A program made the translations under genes and the position numbers. A model generated the notes under the pieces. That model had not been told where the DNA came from. It did no database searches and was given only the letters and a program-made list of their open reading frames with translations. A DNA stretch of 64,000 nucleotides, from NCBI GenBank assembly GCA_029948255.1, contig JALIZF010001911.1:186001-250000 (forward strand). Direction: 5' to 3'. Below, piece after piece: positions 21,895 to 33,324 of the stretch. The stretch's first letter is position 1. Every line of letters starts with the position of its first letter. This stretch comes from Telmatactis stephensoni (taxonomy: Eukaryota > Cnidaria > Anthozoa > Actiniaria > Isophelliidae).

Positions 21895-23092
21895 TTTTTC
21901 TAACGAGCGCTCTGATTGGCTAAAAAGCGCTTGAAACCCGTGGTATATTTCCCCCATAAACCACGGCTCAACACTTCTTTCTGCCGTAAAAAAAGATAAA
22001 AAACAAAAGAATGTTCAATATAAAATACGTTTTTTATTGTTTTCTGATATATTAGCAAGTCACAGTTCACAACTTTCACTAGAACCTGATGTTTTGCAAT
22101 GAAAAGCGACTGATAAGAGCCTGAAACCTGAAATCGTGTATGAAACTTTGGATAGTTTTTCACAAAACAAATAACTCAAAAATTCAGGCAGTATTATAAG
22201 AACAATAAGTTTATTAACAATATTTGTATTAACAAGTTACTTTCCTTGATAAAATATAGTTCCTTTCAGCAGGCTGTTCCAGGTTATTACAGCTTTGATG
22301 ACAACAAGCAAGAGAGCAACAGCGTGGAAAAACTCTCAAACTTACAAGTGATAGTTGAAGGCCGTTAAATTTACTCAATTACCTTTGAAATATCTGCAAT
22401 TCTGACATATTTTTTCTGTGAACAAAACGTACACATGTACAAATAAGCCAATAAAAACACGAGGAGCAAAAAGGCAAATTTATGCTTCAAAGCATTCACT
22501 TTCAGAGCATCGAAATTACGGCAAACCTTTAAAGCTTAAAAAAGTCTGTAAAAAGGACTTAATCCGCCTAAAAGTTTTTGCACATACAAGGAAAAAATTT
22601 TTTCAGTGAAAACATGTATGCTTAGACACAAGAAAGTATAGAAAAGTACCTCAAAAGAGCAAATTTGTTGTCCACAACTTTCATGTCAACCTTCTTCAAC
22701 GCCATTTTTGTCTCTTCGCAAAGGACGTCGATGACGTCATTTTCAAAATCAAGCCAATCACAACGCTCGTTGTATCTCAATCTCGAAGTAATGAGCAATC
22801 TTATTGGCTCTCTCATGATTCTTAGGAGAATTGATATTTCCATCTGCGAAATTTGGTTTTAAATGTTAGTTTTTTGCTTATAATTATTTTCCGCTATATT
22901 ATAAAAGCAATAAACGATAGATTTCCGTGGTTTATCGGGGAAATAAACCACTTGGGATGTTGGGAGAACACTCGAAAAGGCCGAAAATCACTCACCTACG
23001 GCTCGTGATTTTTTAGGCCTTTTCTCGTGTTCTCCCAACATCCCGCGTGGTTTATTTCCCCGATAAACCACGGAAATCAATCGTTTATTGCT
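21895..23092. mobile_element. Palindrome-rich block; clear hairpin at 22906-23092
   Basis: The hairpin at 22906-23092 has arms agcaataaacgat ... ccgtggtttatcggggaaat ... gttgggagaacac, inverted on the right. A smaller relative (cccgtggtatatttccccca/taaaccacgg) lies at 21937-21967, so the whole 1.2 kb may be one element. The short frames inside show no domain. Confidence 0.55.
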
Positions 23093-23255
23093 TAATTAAC
23101 AAGCAATTCTTACGTGTACAGAGTGGGTCTTTTGCAGCTTTTAAATTTTGAAAAGTGGCAGACTGACCAGTTCAATGACCATTCCAACCTGATTTCAAAG
23201 CCATTTCTTGTTGGTCGATCCTGAACTACTGACCTTAAGTAAATAATAACCTTAA

Positions 23256-24591
23256 GGACGGTGGCCCATAATGGCGAACCATTTTTTTTCCAGTTATTTT
23301 ATATTTACTTTGTAGAATGGGTAAAGGTCTTTTAATTAACGAAAAAAAATTTGGGGGTATCCATGCATTTTACGGAGATAATTAATGGTAAACATGGCCA
23401 ATAACCGCTGACCAGCGATTTTTTAAATCTTTAATATAATTTCATTTTCTCCAATGTTATTTCATAAAGAAGTACAGCGAAAGTGATAAAAGCATCTAAA
23501 GATTGAATCCTTCAAAATGAAAGCAAAAAACGTTATTACTGTAATTACTAGTACGCGTTTTTTTAGATTTTTTGGCCTGTTTTTAATTCTCAGGAAACCG
23601 GATGTCAAACGCTATTTCGGAGAAAATTATACGGCGAAATATTTTTTTTGGCGTGATTTTTTGAATACATATAGCTTAGTTAATCTAAAACCGAATAAGA
23701 AAATAAAATTGTGGGGTATCCATGCGATTTAAAAAGTTATTTCCTGAGAAACGCGCGAAATCGTATTAAAATTTGCCTAAATAACCATGAAATCCCCACC
23801 CCTCCCTAGAGAGCGGCAAGGAATACAATGCATTATGGGACATTTCCAAGATGGCGGACAAACGGTATTCTTTATTTCCGGTCGTAAAAAGAGCCGTTTT
23901 TCATGCACTTTTAAGTATCTAGAATGAATTCAACTTTAGAATATGAGAAACCATGTATTTTTCTTCTCAAAATCAGATTTTTCTTTCACAAAATAGCGAA
24001 ATAGCGTTTGACATCCGGTTTCCTGAGAATTAAAAACAACCAACTGAGCCAACCGCCGCCCGGTTGGCTCAGTTGGTTGAGCGTCGGTCTTTCGTGCGGG
24101 AGGTCGGGGTTCAAATCCCGGCCGGACCAACACTCAGGGTCTTTAAATAATTGAGGAGAAGATGCTGCCTTTGTAATTACAACTGCAAATGGTTAGATCT
24201 TCACGTCTTCTCGGATAAGGACGTTAAACCGTAGGCTCCGTCTCTCTAACACTTCACTACTTGCACCGGAGGGACGTTAAAGAACCCACACCACTATTCG
24301 GGGAGAGTAGGCCACGAAGTTGCCGGTGTGTGTGGTCTGTCCTATAACACTACAGGGCCCACAGTAATTGGCGAAAGCTGTTGTGGTGACCCTGCCTTCA
24401 CTGGAAGGAATAAGCTTGTAAATAAATAAATAAAACAAAAGTCGTAAAACTAGTGTGTTTTCACGATGGTTTTTGTGCGAAAACGATCTTCGAAAAAACG
24501 TTTGTTATTCAAATTTGTGTGACGTCGCGCGCGCGCTCGTTGAGTCAAATGCGCAGAACACAATGCGCGCTGGAAATATGGGCCACCGTCC
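23256..24591. mobile_element. TTAA-flanked inverted-repeat element, family 1 copy A
   Basis: TIRs GGACGGTGGCCCATA and TATGGGCCACCGTCC are directly flanked by TTAA (23252-23255 and 24592-24595). Interior words (gaaacgcgcgaaatcg; catgaaatccc; attatgggacatttccaaga) match 32522-33324, so both belong to one family. A SINE is inserted at about 24045-24440. A TTAA duplication is typical of Kolobok and piggyBac elements; the GG start favours Kolobok-like. No transposase is present. Confidence 0.75.
24037..24440 (+). mobile_element. tRNA-derived SINE, copy 2, with inverted head
   Basis: A box (tggctcagttggttgagcg) and B box (gggttcaaatcccg) are followed by the same body as the SINE at 8701-9040 and a (aaat)n tail at about 24418-24435. 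The first 19 bases of the SINE (24061-24079) are repeated as a perfect inverted copy just upstream (24037-24055). It is nested in the TTAA element. Confidence 0.8.
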
Positions 24592-24690
24592 TTAAATAAT
24601 AATAACAATGAACAGAGAGTATTATCTGTATTTTTAGAGTTTTTAGAACTTTTACAATTTTTAGAATTTCAGAGTTTTGTTTCTAATATA

Positions 24691-25017
24691 CAGTCATTCT
24701 CAAAAAGGTTGTCCAGATGAAAAGACTTAATAAACATGTTTGCATTTATCCCACACCATAGAAAATACAGCCAATCAGAAGGGCAGGAAAGCCGTTGTGT
24801 ATTCGGCGGTATTCAACTGTCTCTTCCCATGAGGCACTGCGGTAATTGGTTGTATTTTCAATGGTGTGGGAACTACTATACATCACATTTTCAATTTTCT
24901 GGCAAGAATTTTAACTTTAGCTGCAAAGCTACAATCCATTATATACAATATATAATATGCAATGTACTTTGCCGACTAAACGCCTTTTCATCTGGACAAC
25001 CTTTTTGAGAATGACTG
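24691..25017. mobile_element. Tc1/mariner-type MITE, 327 bp
   Basis: TIRs CAGTCATTCTCAAAAAGGTT ... and ... AACCTTTTTGAGAATGACTG extend over about 33 bases. TA dinucleotides flank both ends (24689-24690 and 25018-25019). CAGT termini on TA targets are standard for this superfamily. The frames read across it (24736-25235) have no domain. Confidence 0.8.
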
Positions 25018-25545
25018 TATATGTAATTCCATTTGTATTTTTCAACCTAAGTATGGAAATAAACGTTATCAATACTATTGACTCTTTATTGAAATTCCGC
25101 TTTGGGTTTTGTTTTTACAACTTTGCGGGATTTTCAATTCCTAAGCTAAGCTGTATTGATTCATTCTTAGCAGTCCTTATTCCTTACATTCTCTTTTCCC
25201 TTCGTACTAGATGCTACTTGCACGATAGATACTGATAAAAAGTTAATTTTTATAAGTCAGTAAGTTAATTTTAAAAGTTGAGCTAATTTTGATATGCCAA
25301 TAAGTTTATTTTTAAATAAATTAGCTTATTCATAACTGCTAGATTTAAGCCGATTAGGCGTTGCTTAAATTAATCACTGTAGTTTAATGAAGCGATATTA
25401 CAAAACCTTGTATTATTCACAACAATCCAGGAACAATAGACCATAACTTGTTTAAACGTAATAATTAATAATAAACTGAAGAAACTGGTCATACCGACAA
25501 TGACTTTCGTCACCTTACCGTATGGAACGTGATAATAGGGGATAA

Positions 25546-25802
25546 TATATAGCTATTTCAATTAACGTTGTCGCTGAAAAGGTTTAAAGGCTTTTCAACT
25601 ATCTTTTGTTTACTAACAAACTTCGCTGTAGGCTATCTAAGAAATTAAGGAATATAGTGTCCAAGTTGTAGAATTTGCAAGCATACAGTGAGTTTTTTTA
25701 TTGTAATGATGTCACGGTGATAAACACTTTTCGTGATTCCGCTTTCAAAGCTTTAGGCTTTAGGCTTTTTTCAGCGACAACGTTAATTGAATTAGCTATA
25801 TA
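25546..25802. mobile_element. MITE of the CTATTTCAA group, copy 2
   Basis: TATATAGCTATTTCAATTAA and its inverted form (TTAATTGAATTAGCTATATA) bracket 257 bases; the arms continue cgttgtcgctgaaaa. It interrupts the upstream region of tandem gene copy 2, which resumes at about 25803. Confidence 0.7.
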
Positions 25803-26405
25803 CATACAATAAAACATGGAAAATTCAATTGGTCACATTGTACAGCCGTATTGTACTGAGCAGACGGTACGTCTGCTTGAGATTTCGAGTTCATTGTTGA
25901 GGAGAACACTTCAACAAATCCATCATAAGAAACGAGATACCATATACAATATAACGTGAATTCATAAATAAATACTAGAAATACATTAATTTGATAAATA
26001 ATTAACACGACGATTTTTACTCAGTTTATTTCCTCCACATTTTCCAGTACATCTTTAGATGAAGAGGACAGTGTATACTAAACTGTCGAAACAATTCTAG
26101 GAAAAACTGTAAAAATGGTCGTGTACTTTTGTTTATCAAATTAATCGTAAGTTTTCTGCTCACAAGACCTCTTGGAGACACATTAATACTTGAAATCCCA
26201 AGAGAACAAAAAATATGATATTTGATTGGTTAAAAGCCGCTATAAAATAATTTTGAAGCTTTTTTTAAGGCCACAGGGCATTTATTGCTGTTGATTGTTT
26301 GTTTCATGATCACCTCTTGCAGAGCACCTTGACTATAACTTTAACAATCTTGTTTGAGGCCTCGTCAACGAAGTCCTGTGATCTCAACTTTTTTCATCAA
26401 CAAGA

Positions 26406-26942
26406 ATGGAACCAAGAGCTTCAAACGGAGGAACTCTTCTAAAGACCAAAAAGCGTCATTTGGGGGAGAAGGAACTCCCACCCATATCTACTGTAGACAT
26501 CACAAGAAAAGAAAAGCCGAATCTTCTTTCAGCTTCTCTTGATGAGAAGAAAGTGAAAAATGGACAAGAGGTAAAGAGAGAGGTCTTGTTTTTTTTGTCT
26601 CGTGACTGTAACCATAATTCAAACTGTGGAAAATACAATTTGTCCAGTCGGACCAAAAGTGTATGCAAGTGTGTATTGCAGAAAACTACTGAACTGAGTT
26701 CAAATCAAGAACAAGAGAGGAAAACAAGTTTAAAGTTTTGTAAACTTGACAAAGATGACAATATTTTCAAAGGAATTCAAAAACACTCTATGTCGGCAGT
26801 ATTGGAACAGAATGCTAACTTCAGTGGTCACAGTAAAGCGGAATTGCTTAAAAACCACATCATGAAAGCTAATGAGGAGTATGATGAAATGAAGTCGAAA
26901 GCCATGCTACTGCACAGCTGGATTTCAAGCCAAGACGAGTGA
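26406..26942 (+). CDS. Unrecognised single-exon gene, tandem family copy 2 (178 aa)
   Basis: It starts MEPRASNGGTLLKTKKRH and ends SSQDE-TGA. Compared with copy 1 it has one extra residue (DEKKVKNG) and about twenty substitutions, nearly all in the first 75 residues; the C-terminal hundred residues are almost unchanged. That contrast may reflect constraint on the C-terminal helix or gene conversion. About 600 bases upstream also match copies 1 and 3, apart from an inserted MITE, and about 60 bases downstream match. No known domain. Both full-length copies have the same reading frame without stops, which supports coding; expression is unknown. Confidence 0.65.
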   Translation: MEPRASNGGTLLKTKKRHLGEKELPPISTVDITRKEKPNLLSASLDEKKVKNGQEVKREVLFFLSRDCNHNSNCGKYNLSSRTKSVCKCVLQKTTELSSNQEQERKTSLKFCKLDKDDNIFKGIQKHSMSAVLEQNANFSGHSKAELLKNHIMKANEEYDEMKSKAMLLHSWISSQDE

Positions 26943-27099
26943 TTTTAGAGACTTTTTTTTAGCTAAAGTATTATAGAATTCTTTGTGTGTATAGATTGTT
27001 TTCAGTATCAGAGTACATTAATAATGTTAATTGAATTTTTCCAAAAGTCGAGTCAGTGTTGATGATCATTGAGACGTTACCGAGTACAATTTGAAATTG

Positions 27100-27955
27100 G
27101 TTAATTAAATTATAAAAAAGAGTTTTGAAATATCAAGAGTTCTACTTTCTGCAACAAAATTTCTCAACCTGCAACAAATAATTTTGCTGCGAGACAAGTT
27201 TGTTCTCGGGTGGTAAAACGGGCAGCATCGCTCTTCAACTCGTTTCGCAGCAATGTTGCGAGACAAGTTGAGTGATTTTGTTGCTCGTATTACCGTACCT
27301 TAATTTCCTTTTTGTATTTTAAATAAGTGTGATGTTAGTGGTTGTCGAAATAGCATTACACTTTCGAGTCGACAACCACACAAGGAGATAAGTTGAAATC
27401 ATTAAAATAACTGTGACCAAGATGCTTTTTTTAGTGAAAGTAGAGAGAAAAGATTTTTTTTACATTGAGAGATAAGATCTTTTTTTACACTGAAAGATTG
27501 CCGATACAGAGATTTTCTTAATTACTACAAGACTGAAGAACTGACATGCTTGTAGTAATTGTAGAAATTGAAGAAGAAATTATATATAATTTCAGGTAAA
27601 TTGAATTAAATTAAATTGAAATAGTTCAGTTGCATATGTAAAGGTCTCAAGATATAAACATACATTCATTAATTCGAGCTACATTTATGTTCAATATCAT
27701 TAATCATTAACTTTGTATTTCAATGTTTCAACTCTCTCTGATGATAATTCAAGATAATTATCATTTAACTTTGCCTTAAAAGAAACATCTTGATAATAAG
27801 ACTTTGACTGTTTATCTATGTCAAATGAATTGGTCATGTTAAAACATATAAATTCGAACACACTTTACATATTGAGAGTTTTCTTCTAAAGTTTTAATCT
27901 ACATTATAATCATATGATTTATCAGTTCTTAGTCAAGTTCACACTCAATACACTA
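27100..27955. other. AT-rich spacer between tandem gene copies
   Basis: No coding frame was recognised. A repeated phrase built on ttgctgcgagacaagttt and cagcaatgttgcgagacaag lies at about 27180-27270, in opposite orientation to the nearby gttgcaga words; it is a weak inverted repeat. The rest is AT-rich with no clear element. Confidence 0.3.
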
Positions 27956-28884
27956 TTTACTCGTGCCCAGGCCGCAGGCCGGGAACGAGTTATAAACTGC
28001 AAATGTTTTTTTTTCTGTGTTCGTCCTGAGGCACTTCTGATTGGTTAAGAACGTAAAAACAATGCCCTTCATTCATCACCTTTGAGCGACTGCGAACGCA
28101 AGCTAGGAACTTTAGGAATGCAAGATGGCCGACTACAAAGAATCTTTCAGAGACAGGCTTTTCCTGCAGTTGAACAATGTAATTTGGAGCTTTTTACTCG
28201 AGATATACCTATATACTTATAAGAGCTTCGAATGGGCTGTTATTATGAGCTTCATCTCCAATACTTTGACCAAATATCGAACTCTAAATGGAGTACTTAA
28301 AACAAAACCTTCGCGATACAGAGAGCTGGAAATCCACGAATTTCTCACCCTACATGTTGCTAAACGAACATACATAGAAGCAAGTCAATTATATTCCTCA
28401 TGTATGCAAGCATTCAAGAGATCTTGAGAGGTTTTTGTACCAAATTTTAATATCGGAATTCTGGAGCAGACCATTGCATGGAACTTGACCTTGTATTCTG
28501 CGTTTGGTCACGTAACGTCTTTTATTCATATCAGTACAAAACATCCGAAACATGAACGAAAAAATACAGGATTTGTTACTGTGTCAAAAACGCCGTTGTA
28601 GAAGTCGTTACAGCAAACAATTGAGATACATAGTGAAATAAAAAATTGAATAAACTGGTATATTCGCAAGTATAGATATTTTTGCATGTCGGAGATATAT
28701 AATGCATGCATGATAATAGAAGGACAAAGGCAAACACTAATAGCTGCTGACAGACAAATTGACTAATCAGATATTCTTTAGTTTAAGTTAGCCGATTCAA
28801 AAAAGGTCTTTATTATATACATATCGAGATATACTCACAGAAAAGCCATTCAATAGAATTTTCGTTTGTTTACCAATCTCCGCC

Positions 28885-29000
28885 AATCAGAATGCGCGTA
28901 TCGTTTTCTTCACGTGTGAGAAAAACGATACGTCCAATCAGAAGCCGCGTATTGCTTTTTTTCACGTGTGAGAAAAACGATACGTCCAATCAGAAGCGAC
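28885..29000 (+). repeat. Tandem cgtccaatcagaagc units
   Basis: A unit of about 52 bases with gcgtat.g.tttttcacgtgtg and agaaaaacgatacgtccaat is present about twice, with a partial third. Related caatacgtccaatcagcatc words recur at 29885-29935, supporting a second related element there. CCAAT and cacgtg words may be promoter sites of the element. Confidence 0.55.
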
Positions 29001-29708
29001 TTCATTCCTGATGAAAATTTTTCTTCAAACTGGCTCCTCTCAGCACTTTTTGTCGAAGGATTTTCAGTCTTGGCAGTTCAATTTTTGATCTTTATTCAGT
29101 AAAAATTCAAGTAGATTAGCTTATTTACCACAAAAGTCATCGATGTCATGAAGAAGAAGAGCTCTATGGGAAAAAGATTTTCAAAACCACGCTGTGCTGC
29201 AAAAAGCGAAGGAGGATTATATTCACGGCCGGCAGATTCGGAGTCACTGAATGAAAATTTAGTCGAACTGAGCCCTTTTATACAAAAGCTCGGAGAAAAA
29301 CACTGATAAATCAAGTTCAAGGTAAAGTTTTGAAGGACATTTGAAACGCAAAGCATGTTTAACGAGCGTGAATTTGACCGTAAGTTTGTCTTTGAATACT
29401 TTGAATGAACTCAAATTCTTCGCATTGTCTTTGCTCGTTTTGTAAACAAACGTCTGTCAACGAGAAAAAAAGTCCAAGTTACACAGAAAAGAATCATAAT
29501 TTTGCACTGTAATTCACTTTAGATACAAATAAATATTATTTTTGTTTTGTTTTGACGTCTGTTTGTAATTTAAATTTTGTTTTGTAGCTAGGGTTTTTGT
29601 GTTTTTTGAAATCAAAATCTTGACCATGGAAAAGCAAACCATTTTCACAGCAAAATGACTAAAATTTATAAAAATCTCGGTATGTATAAAATAAACAGAA
29701 AACACCAT

Positions 29709-29836
29709 GGAAAGTGCTTTGTACAGTTTTTATTCACTCGTTGTTCGTATCATAAAACTCACTCGCTCGAGGACTCGCTCGTTCGTTTTATGATACTTCA
29801 CAACTCGTGGATAAAAACCGTACGCGCGCACTTTCC
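29709..29836. repeat. Terminal-type hairpin A
   Basis: The arms ggaaagtgctttgtac ... attcactcgttgtt and cacaactcgtggat ... gcgcactttcc are inverted, with a loop rich in ctcgctcg. A homologous hairpin lies at 32282-32412 in the same orientation, with many substitutions that keep the pairing. Confidence 0.7.
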
Positions 29837-30084
29837 ACGAAGTAATCTCTATATATGCTTTATATTTCACATGTGAAAAAAGGCAATACGTCCAATCAGC
29901 ATCGCGTACAGCACTTTTCACATGTAAAAATATAACCAATCGCAATATTAATCAGGGATTGAAATCTTCAGCCAATCAGAGAACGAGAAATGACAGTTGA
30001 ATGGTTTCCTAGGCAAAAACACGTTTGTCTTTGAAAATTTTCAAATCATGGTGAACCATTTTGTGTCACTGTTAATCTTCACCG

Positions 30085-31314
30085 TTGACGAGTTTATCGG
30101 GGGGAAAAAGACAAACAAAAATACTTTAAGTAAAACAACGAGAGACTTAGCTTTGCTGCAAGAGTTTTTAAAAACAATACTAGCAGAGAAAGACGTTGAA
30201 ATCGCCAAACTAAATGAGCTGTAGTTGCCTTTCTCATCGAAGTAAGGAAAAAACATGATTACAGGCCATCTTCTTTAAGATCGTTTATATCAATTGGATC
30301 GATATCTAAGGAAAAAAGATTACCCAACAACAATCATGGAGGGCCATGAATTTAGAAAAACTCGAGATACACTGGTTGCGAAGCAAAAAGAGTTGAAAAA
30401 GGAAGGAAAAGGGAACAAACCAAACGCAGCACGAAACCTTACGGATGATGAAGTTGACATCTTGTTCAGCAAAAACCTGTTGGGTTGTTCGACCCCTGAG
30501 GCCTTAATCAACACATTATGGCTTAATTAACACACATGTACAGTACTTTGATTTGAGAGGTTGTAAGGAGCACAGAGACATGAAATGGGGGGATATAAAA
30601 CTTCAAACCAGTGCTGATGGAACTGAATACCTTGAATACAATGAGCGACAGACTAAGACAAGAACGGGACCTGAACCAAAGGACACACGTAAAGTAAAGG
30701 CAAAAATGTTTGCTGTAGTTGGAAGTGACAGAGACCCCGTACAATTTTATCATATCTACGCCTCAAAAAGACCAGCCGGATTTCTCACTGATGAGAGTCC
30801 GTTTTATTTATCGATTAACCAAGCAAACCCACAATCGTCGAAGCCATGGTTCAAGTCGGCGCCAATGGGAGTGAACAAGTTGAACTCCCTAATGAAAACA
30901 ATGGCTGAAAAGGCACAGTTAAAAACTTCAAACCTGACCAACCATAGCGCAAGAAAAAGAATGATACAGAAACTGAACGACAAAGAAGTACCACCCACAC
31001 ATATTATGCAGATATCTGGGCATAAAAACGTTCAAAGCTTGAATAATTACAGCTCGCTTTCTGAAAATCAGCAACGAAGGATCTCAGGCATTTTGAGTAA
31101 TTCGAGAGAATCTGCAGTGGAAGTTAGCAGCGAAGTTCGTTGTTCAACGTCTACATTATCAAACCAACAGCCGTTAGGTTTGTTTAGTGGTGCAAATATC
31201 CACAGTGGAACATTCAACATTGCCATAAATACCGTAAATCAAAGTCCCGACTTCTCGTCTTTCCATGGCCAAACAAAGCGCCGCCGTTATGTCATCGAGT
31301 CAGACAGTGATTGA
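30085..31314 (+). pseudogene. Decayed tyrosine recombinase (Crypton-like, DUF3504-type)
   Basis: The N-terminal helical part is readable at 30085-30222 (FIGGKKTNKNTLSKTT). The middle starts at 30294 (DRYLRKKDYP) and the catalytic part runs over 30553-31314. The catalytic set can be seen: Arg in LRGCKEHRD (with the codons just before 30553), HxxR in NHSARK, His in SGHKN, and Tyr in NNYSSL. Frame changes and stops at about 30222-30294 and 30525-30553 separate the three parts, so the gene is not intact, although the last 253 codons remain open. Tyrosine recombinases of this group move Crypton elements and also gave rise to domesticated vertebrate genes. An expressed shorter protein from the last open part cannot be excluded. 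Confidence 0.8.
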
Positions 31315-31395
31315 AAAAGGAACTAACAGACTTTGTTTTTGAAAACCTTGTTATATTTTTAGATTGACATTTCAATGGTTTTATTTTGCTTTATT

Positions 31396-32100
31396 GTGGT
31401 TACTCTCGAAGAGAGAACCACTATGTTATCGTGTTGGTAAGTCCGTCCGTAACTACTCTCCAGTTTCCATCGGCTTCCAGCAAGGAACGCCTGTACGTTT
31501 ATTGAACGAAAGAAAAAAGTATGGCCACAGTTGCCATAGTAACAAACTCTCGACCGAATTTTCGACTGAACGAAACCTTACGGTTCTCTGCGAATCGCTC
31601 TCCGACCTCTCCCGATTTCGTGACGAAAGAAAACGGAGATGCCTCATGGTTTTGTCCTGGTGCTCATCTGCTTCGCTTTTCGTAAGTAAAGTACGATTAG
31701 CTTGCTTTTTATTGGATTTATCTATCACAGCTTTTATTGTACACACTTGATAGGAATAATGAAAGCTTTTTTAAGTGGTTTTCAACTTTTAGGCCGATCT
31801 TTATGGCGGTAGTTACGACATGAATCGACGATCTATTGATAGCAACAGAGTTGAAGATGTCTCTTCGCCAATGCAAGACACACGAAAACAAAACAACAAA
31901 CAAACGAATTACAAACAGAATCAGCCCCATTGTGGGTCTATTGAGCCTCATATTAAGAGGAATTATGAACCAAGTCAACCCCATTGTGGGTATATTGAAT
32001 CAAATCAAAACCAAATCAAAACAACTCAAAACCAAATCAAGCCAAATCAAAACCTTATATGAACCGAAAGCAGCTAAAAAGTTCGAAAGAGAGTAACCAC
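31396..32100. mobile_element. Element with GTGGTTACTCTC inverted ends
   Basis: GTGGTTACTCTC at 31396 is inverted at 32089-32100 (GAGAGTAACCAC). Inside are direct words ccccattgtggg at about 31926 and 31979 and a run of ccaaatcaaaa units at 31998-32055. The overlapping open frames have no domain. It probably inserted into the recombinase element after its gene. Confidence 0.5.
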
Positions 32101-32281
32101 ATGCGCTCTTTGAGCGGCTTTAATTTTGTTTCTAGAGGTTCATTAATTATCTGAACCATTTGCTATGCACGACTTTTTGTACATCATTATTGATTCAGTA
32201 TAATTTCAGTCAAAAAGTCAATGAAATAAAACCATTTTTATTCATGAATTCTAGTTATATATATAATAAACACATCACATC

Positions 32282-32289
32282 ATAGAAAG

Positions 32290-32327
<38 letters not shown>

Positions 32328-32412
32328 TAAGCACTCACTCGCTCGTACCTCGCTCGTTCGTGTTTTGACACAAACAACTCGTGAATATAACCCCGTACGT
32401 CGCACTTTCTAT
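32282..32412. repeat. Terminal-type hairpin B
   Basis: The arms atagaaagtgctttgtacgg ... attcactcgttgttt and caaacaactcgtgaat ... gcactttctat are inverted; the ctcactcgctcg loop is like hairpin A. It ends about 18 bases before the junction with the host repeat. Confidence 0.7.
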
Positions 32413-32521
32413 GAAGTAATCTATATTTATGTTACGGTTAACTATTCCCGGAATGGTGAAGAATGCGTGAAACGGCCCGGGGAAGAGTACGAACGGGGCC
32501 AGTCATTGGAGCCTCTCTTAA

Positions 32522-33324
32522 GGACGGTGCCCACTAATGTGAAAGTAATTATTTTCTCTAAAATCTATAATGGTGTGAAAGAACCCATTGTAGGCTGTTA
32601 GAATCCAAGAAAAAAATTGGGGGTCACCACGCATTTTAATGAGTTATACGTCATCAAATGTTGCGGAAAATGCATTTTTGACGACCCAAAGAAAAAAAAT
32701 TAAAAATCCTCTATACTTCCAATAAGTTTCAAACTTTTTTCCCTAAAACACTCTAAGCATAATTCTCTGGTAGGGCAATACCATAAAACCGCGAAAACAA
32801 AGAAAGTAATGTTTTTGTAAAAATATTTACTTGGTTTTAGGATGTTCTAGTCTATGATTGCTAAATATAATATGTGATATTTTTTATCATTCTTCAATTA
32901 TAAATTTATAAAAAGCTTATATAATTCTAGATTTTTCTTTGGTTTATAAGTCGTACAAAAGGAAAAAAGAGGGGTATCCAGGCGATTTAAGAAGTTATTT
33001 ACCGATAAACGCACGAAATACGATGAAATCCCTAGCCCTCCATACAGAGTATAGACAGATTTTACAAAGCATTATGGGACATTTCCAAGATGGCGGCCAA
33101 TAGGCAAATCTAGTCCTTGTGATCAAAACAGTGGTTTTTAAGCGAGTTTTATTCATCAATACTGAATTTAATTCTACTACAGGAACAGTCAAATGTTTTT
33201 TCTACAAGCAAGCAGTAAGTTTTATTTATCCAAATATCGCAAAACTGCTTTGTTTTTACGATGTTTTTACTACGAAGGGCCATGCGCAGAACACAGTGCG
33301 CGCTGACAATAGTAGGCACCGTCC
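32522..33324. mobile_element. TTAA-flanked inverted-repeat element, family 1 copy B
   Basis: TIRs GGACGGTGCCCACTA and the inverted TAGGCACCGTCC are flanked by TTAA (32518-32521 and 33325-33328). The host repeat has a single uninterrupted TTAA at the same place in the copy at 47601-47604 (gcctcttaaaagaggctccc). Interior words match 23256-24591. No transposase. Confidence 0.85.

Larger units (their letters stand above)
28818..32430 (+). mobile_element. Recombinase-bearing insertion (two related elements in tandem)
   Basis: It is absent from the matching sites of the sister repeats (ggtcgttattatgttacggt at about 48480). It contains two similar hairpins at the right of each half (29709-29836 and 32282-32412), both followed by gaagtaatct.tata, and a tyrosine-recombinase pseudogene in the second half. 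The first half has no recombinase and looks like a short non-autonomous relative. The order of events within it is not certain. Confidence 0.55.

Noticed and set aside
24055..24130. tRNA gene on the basis of good A and B boxes
   Set aside because: No cloverleaf with acceptor and anticodon stems, and a SINE body follows that also occurs at 8701-9040.
28125..28427. 100-codon frame (MADYKESFRD) as a host gene
   Set aside because: It belongs to the ACTCGTGCCC repeat; the two sister copies are broken by stops at different points.
28885..29000. CRISPR-like array of repeats
   Set aside because: The repeats are adjacent tandem units without unique spacers of constant size, and the DNA is animal nuclear.
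31364..31750. 128-codon frame after the recombinase
   Set aside because: Lies inside a separate element with GTGGTTACTCTC ends; a frame on the other strand of equal quality overlaps it, and no domain is seen.
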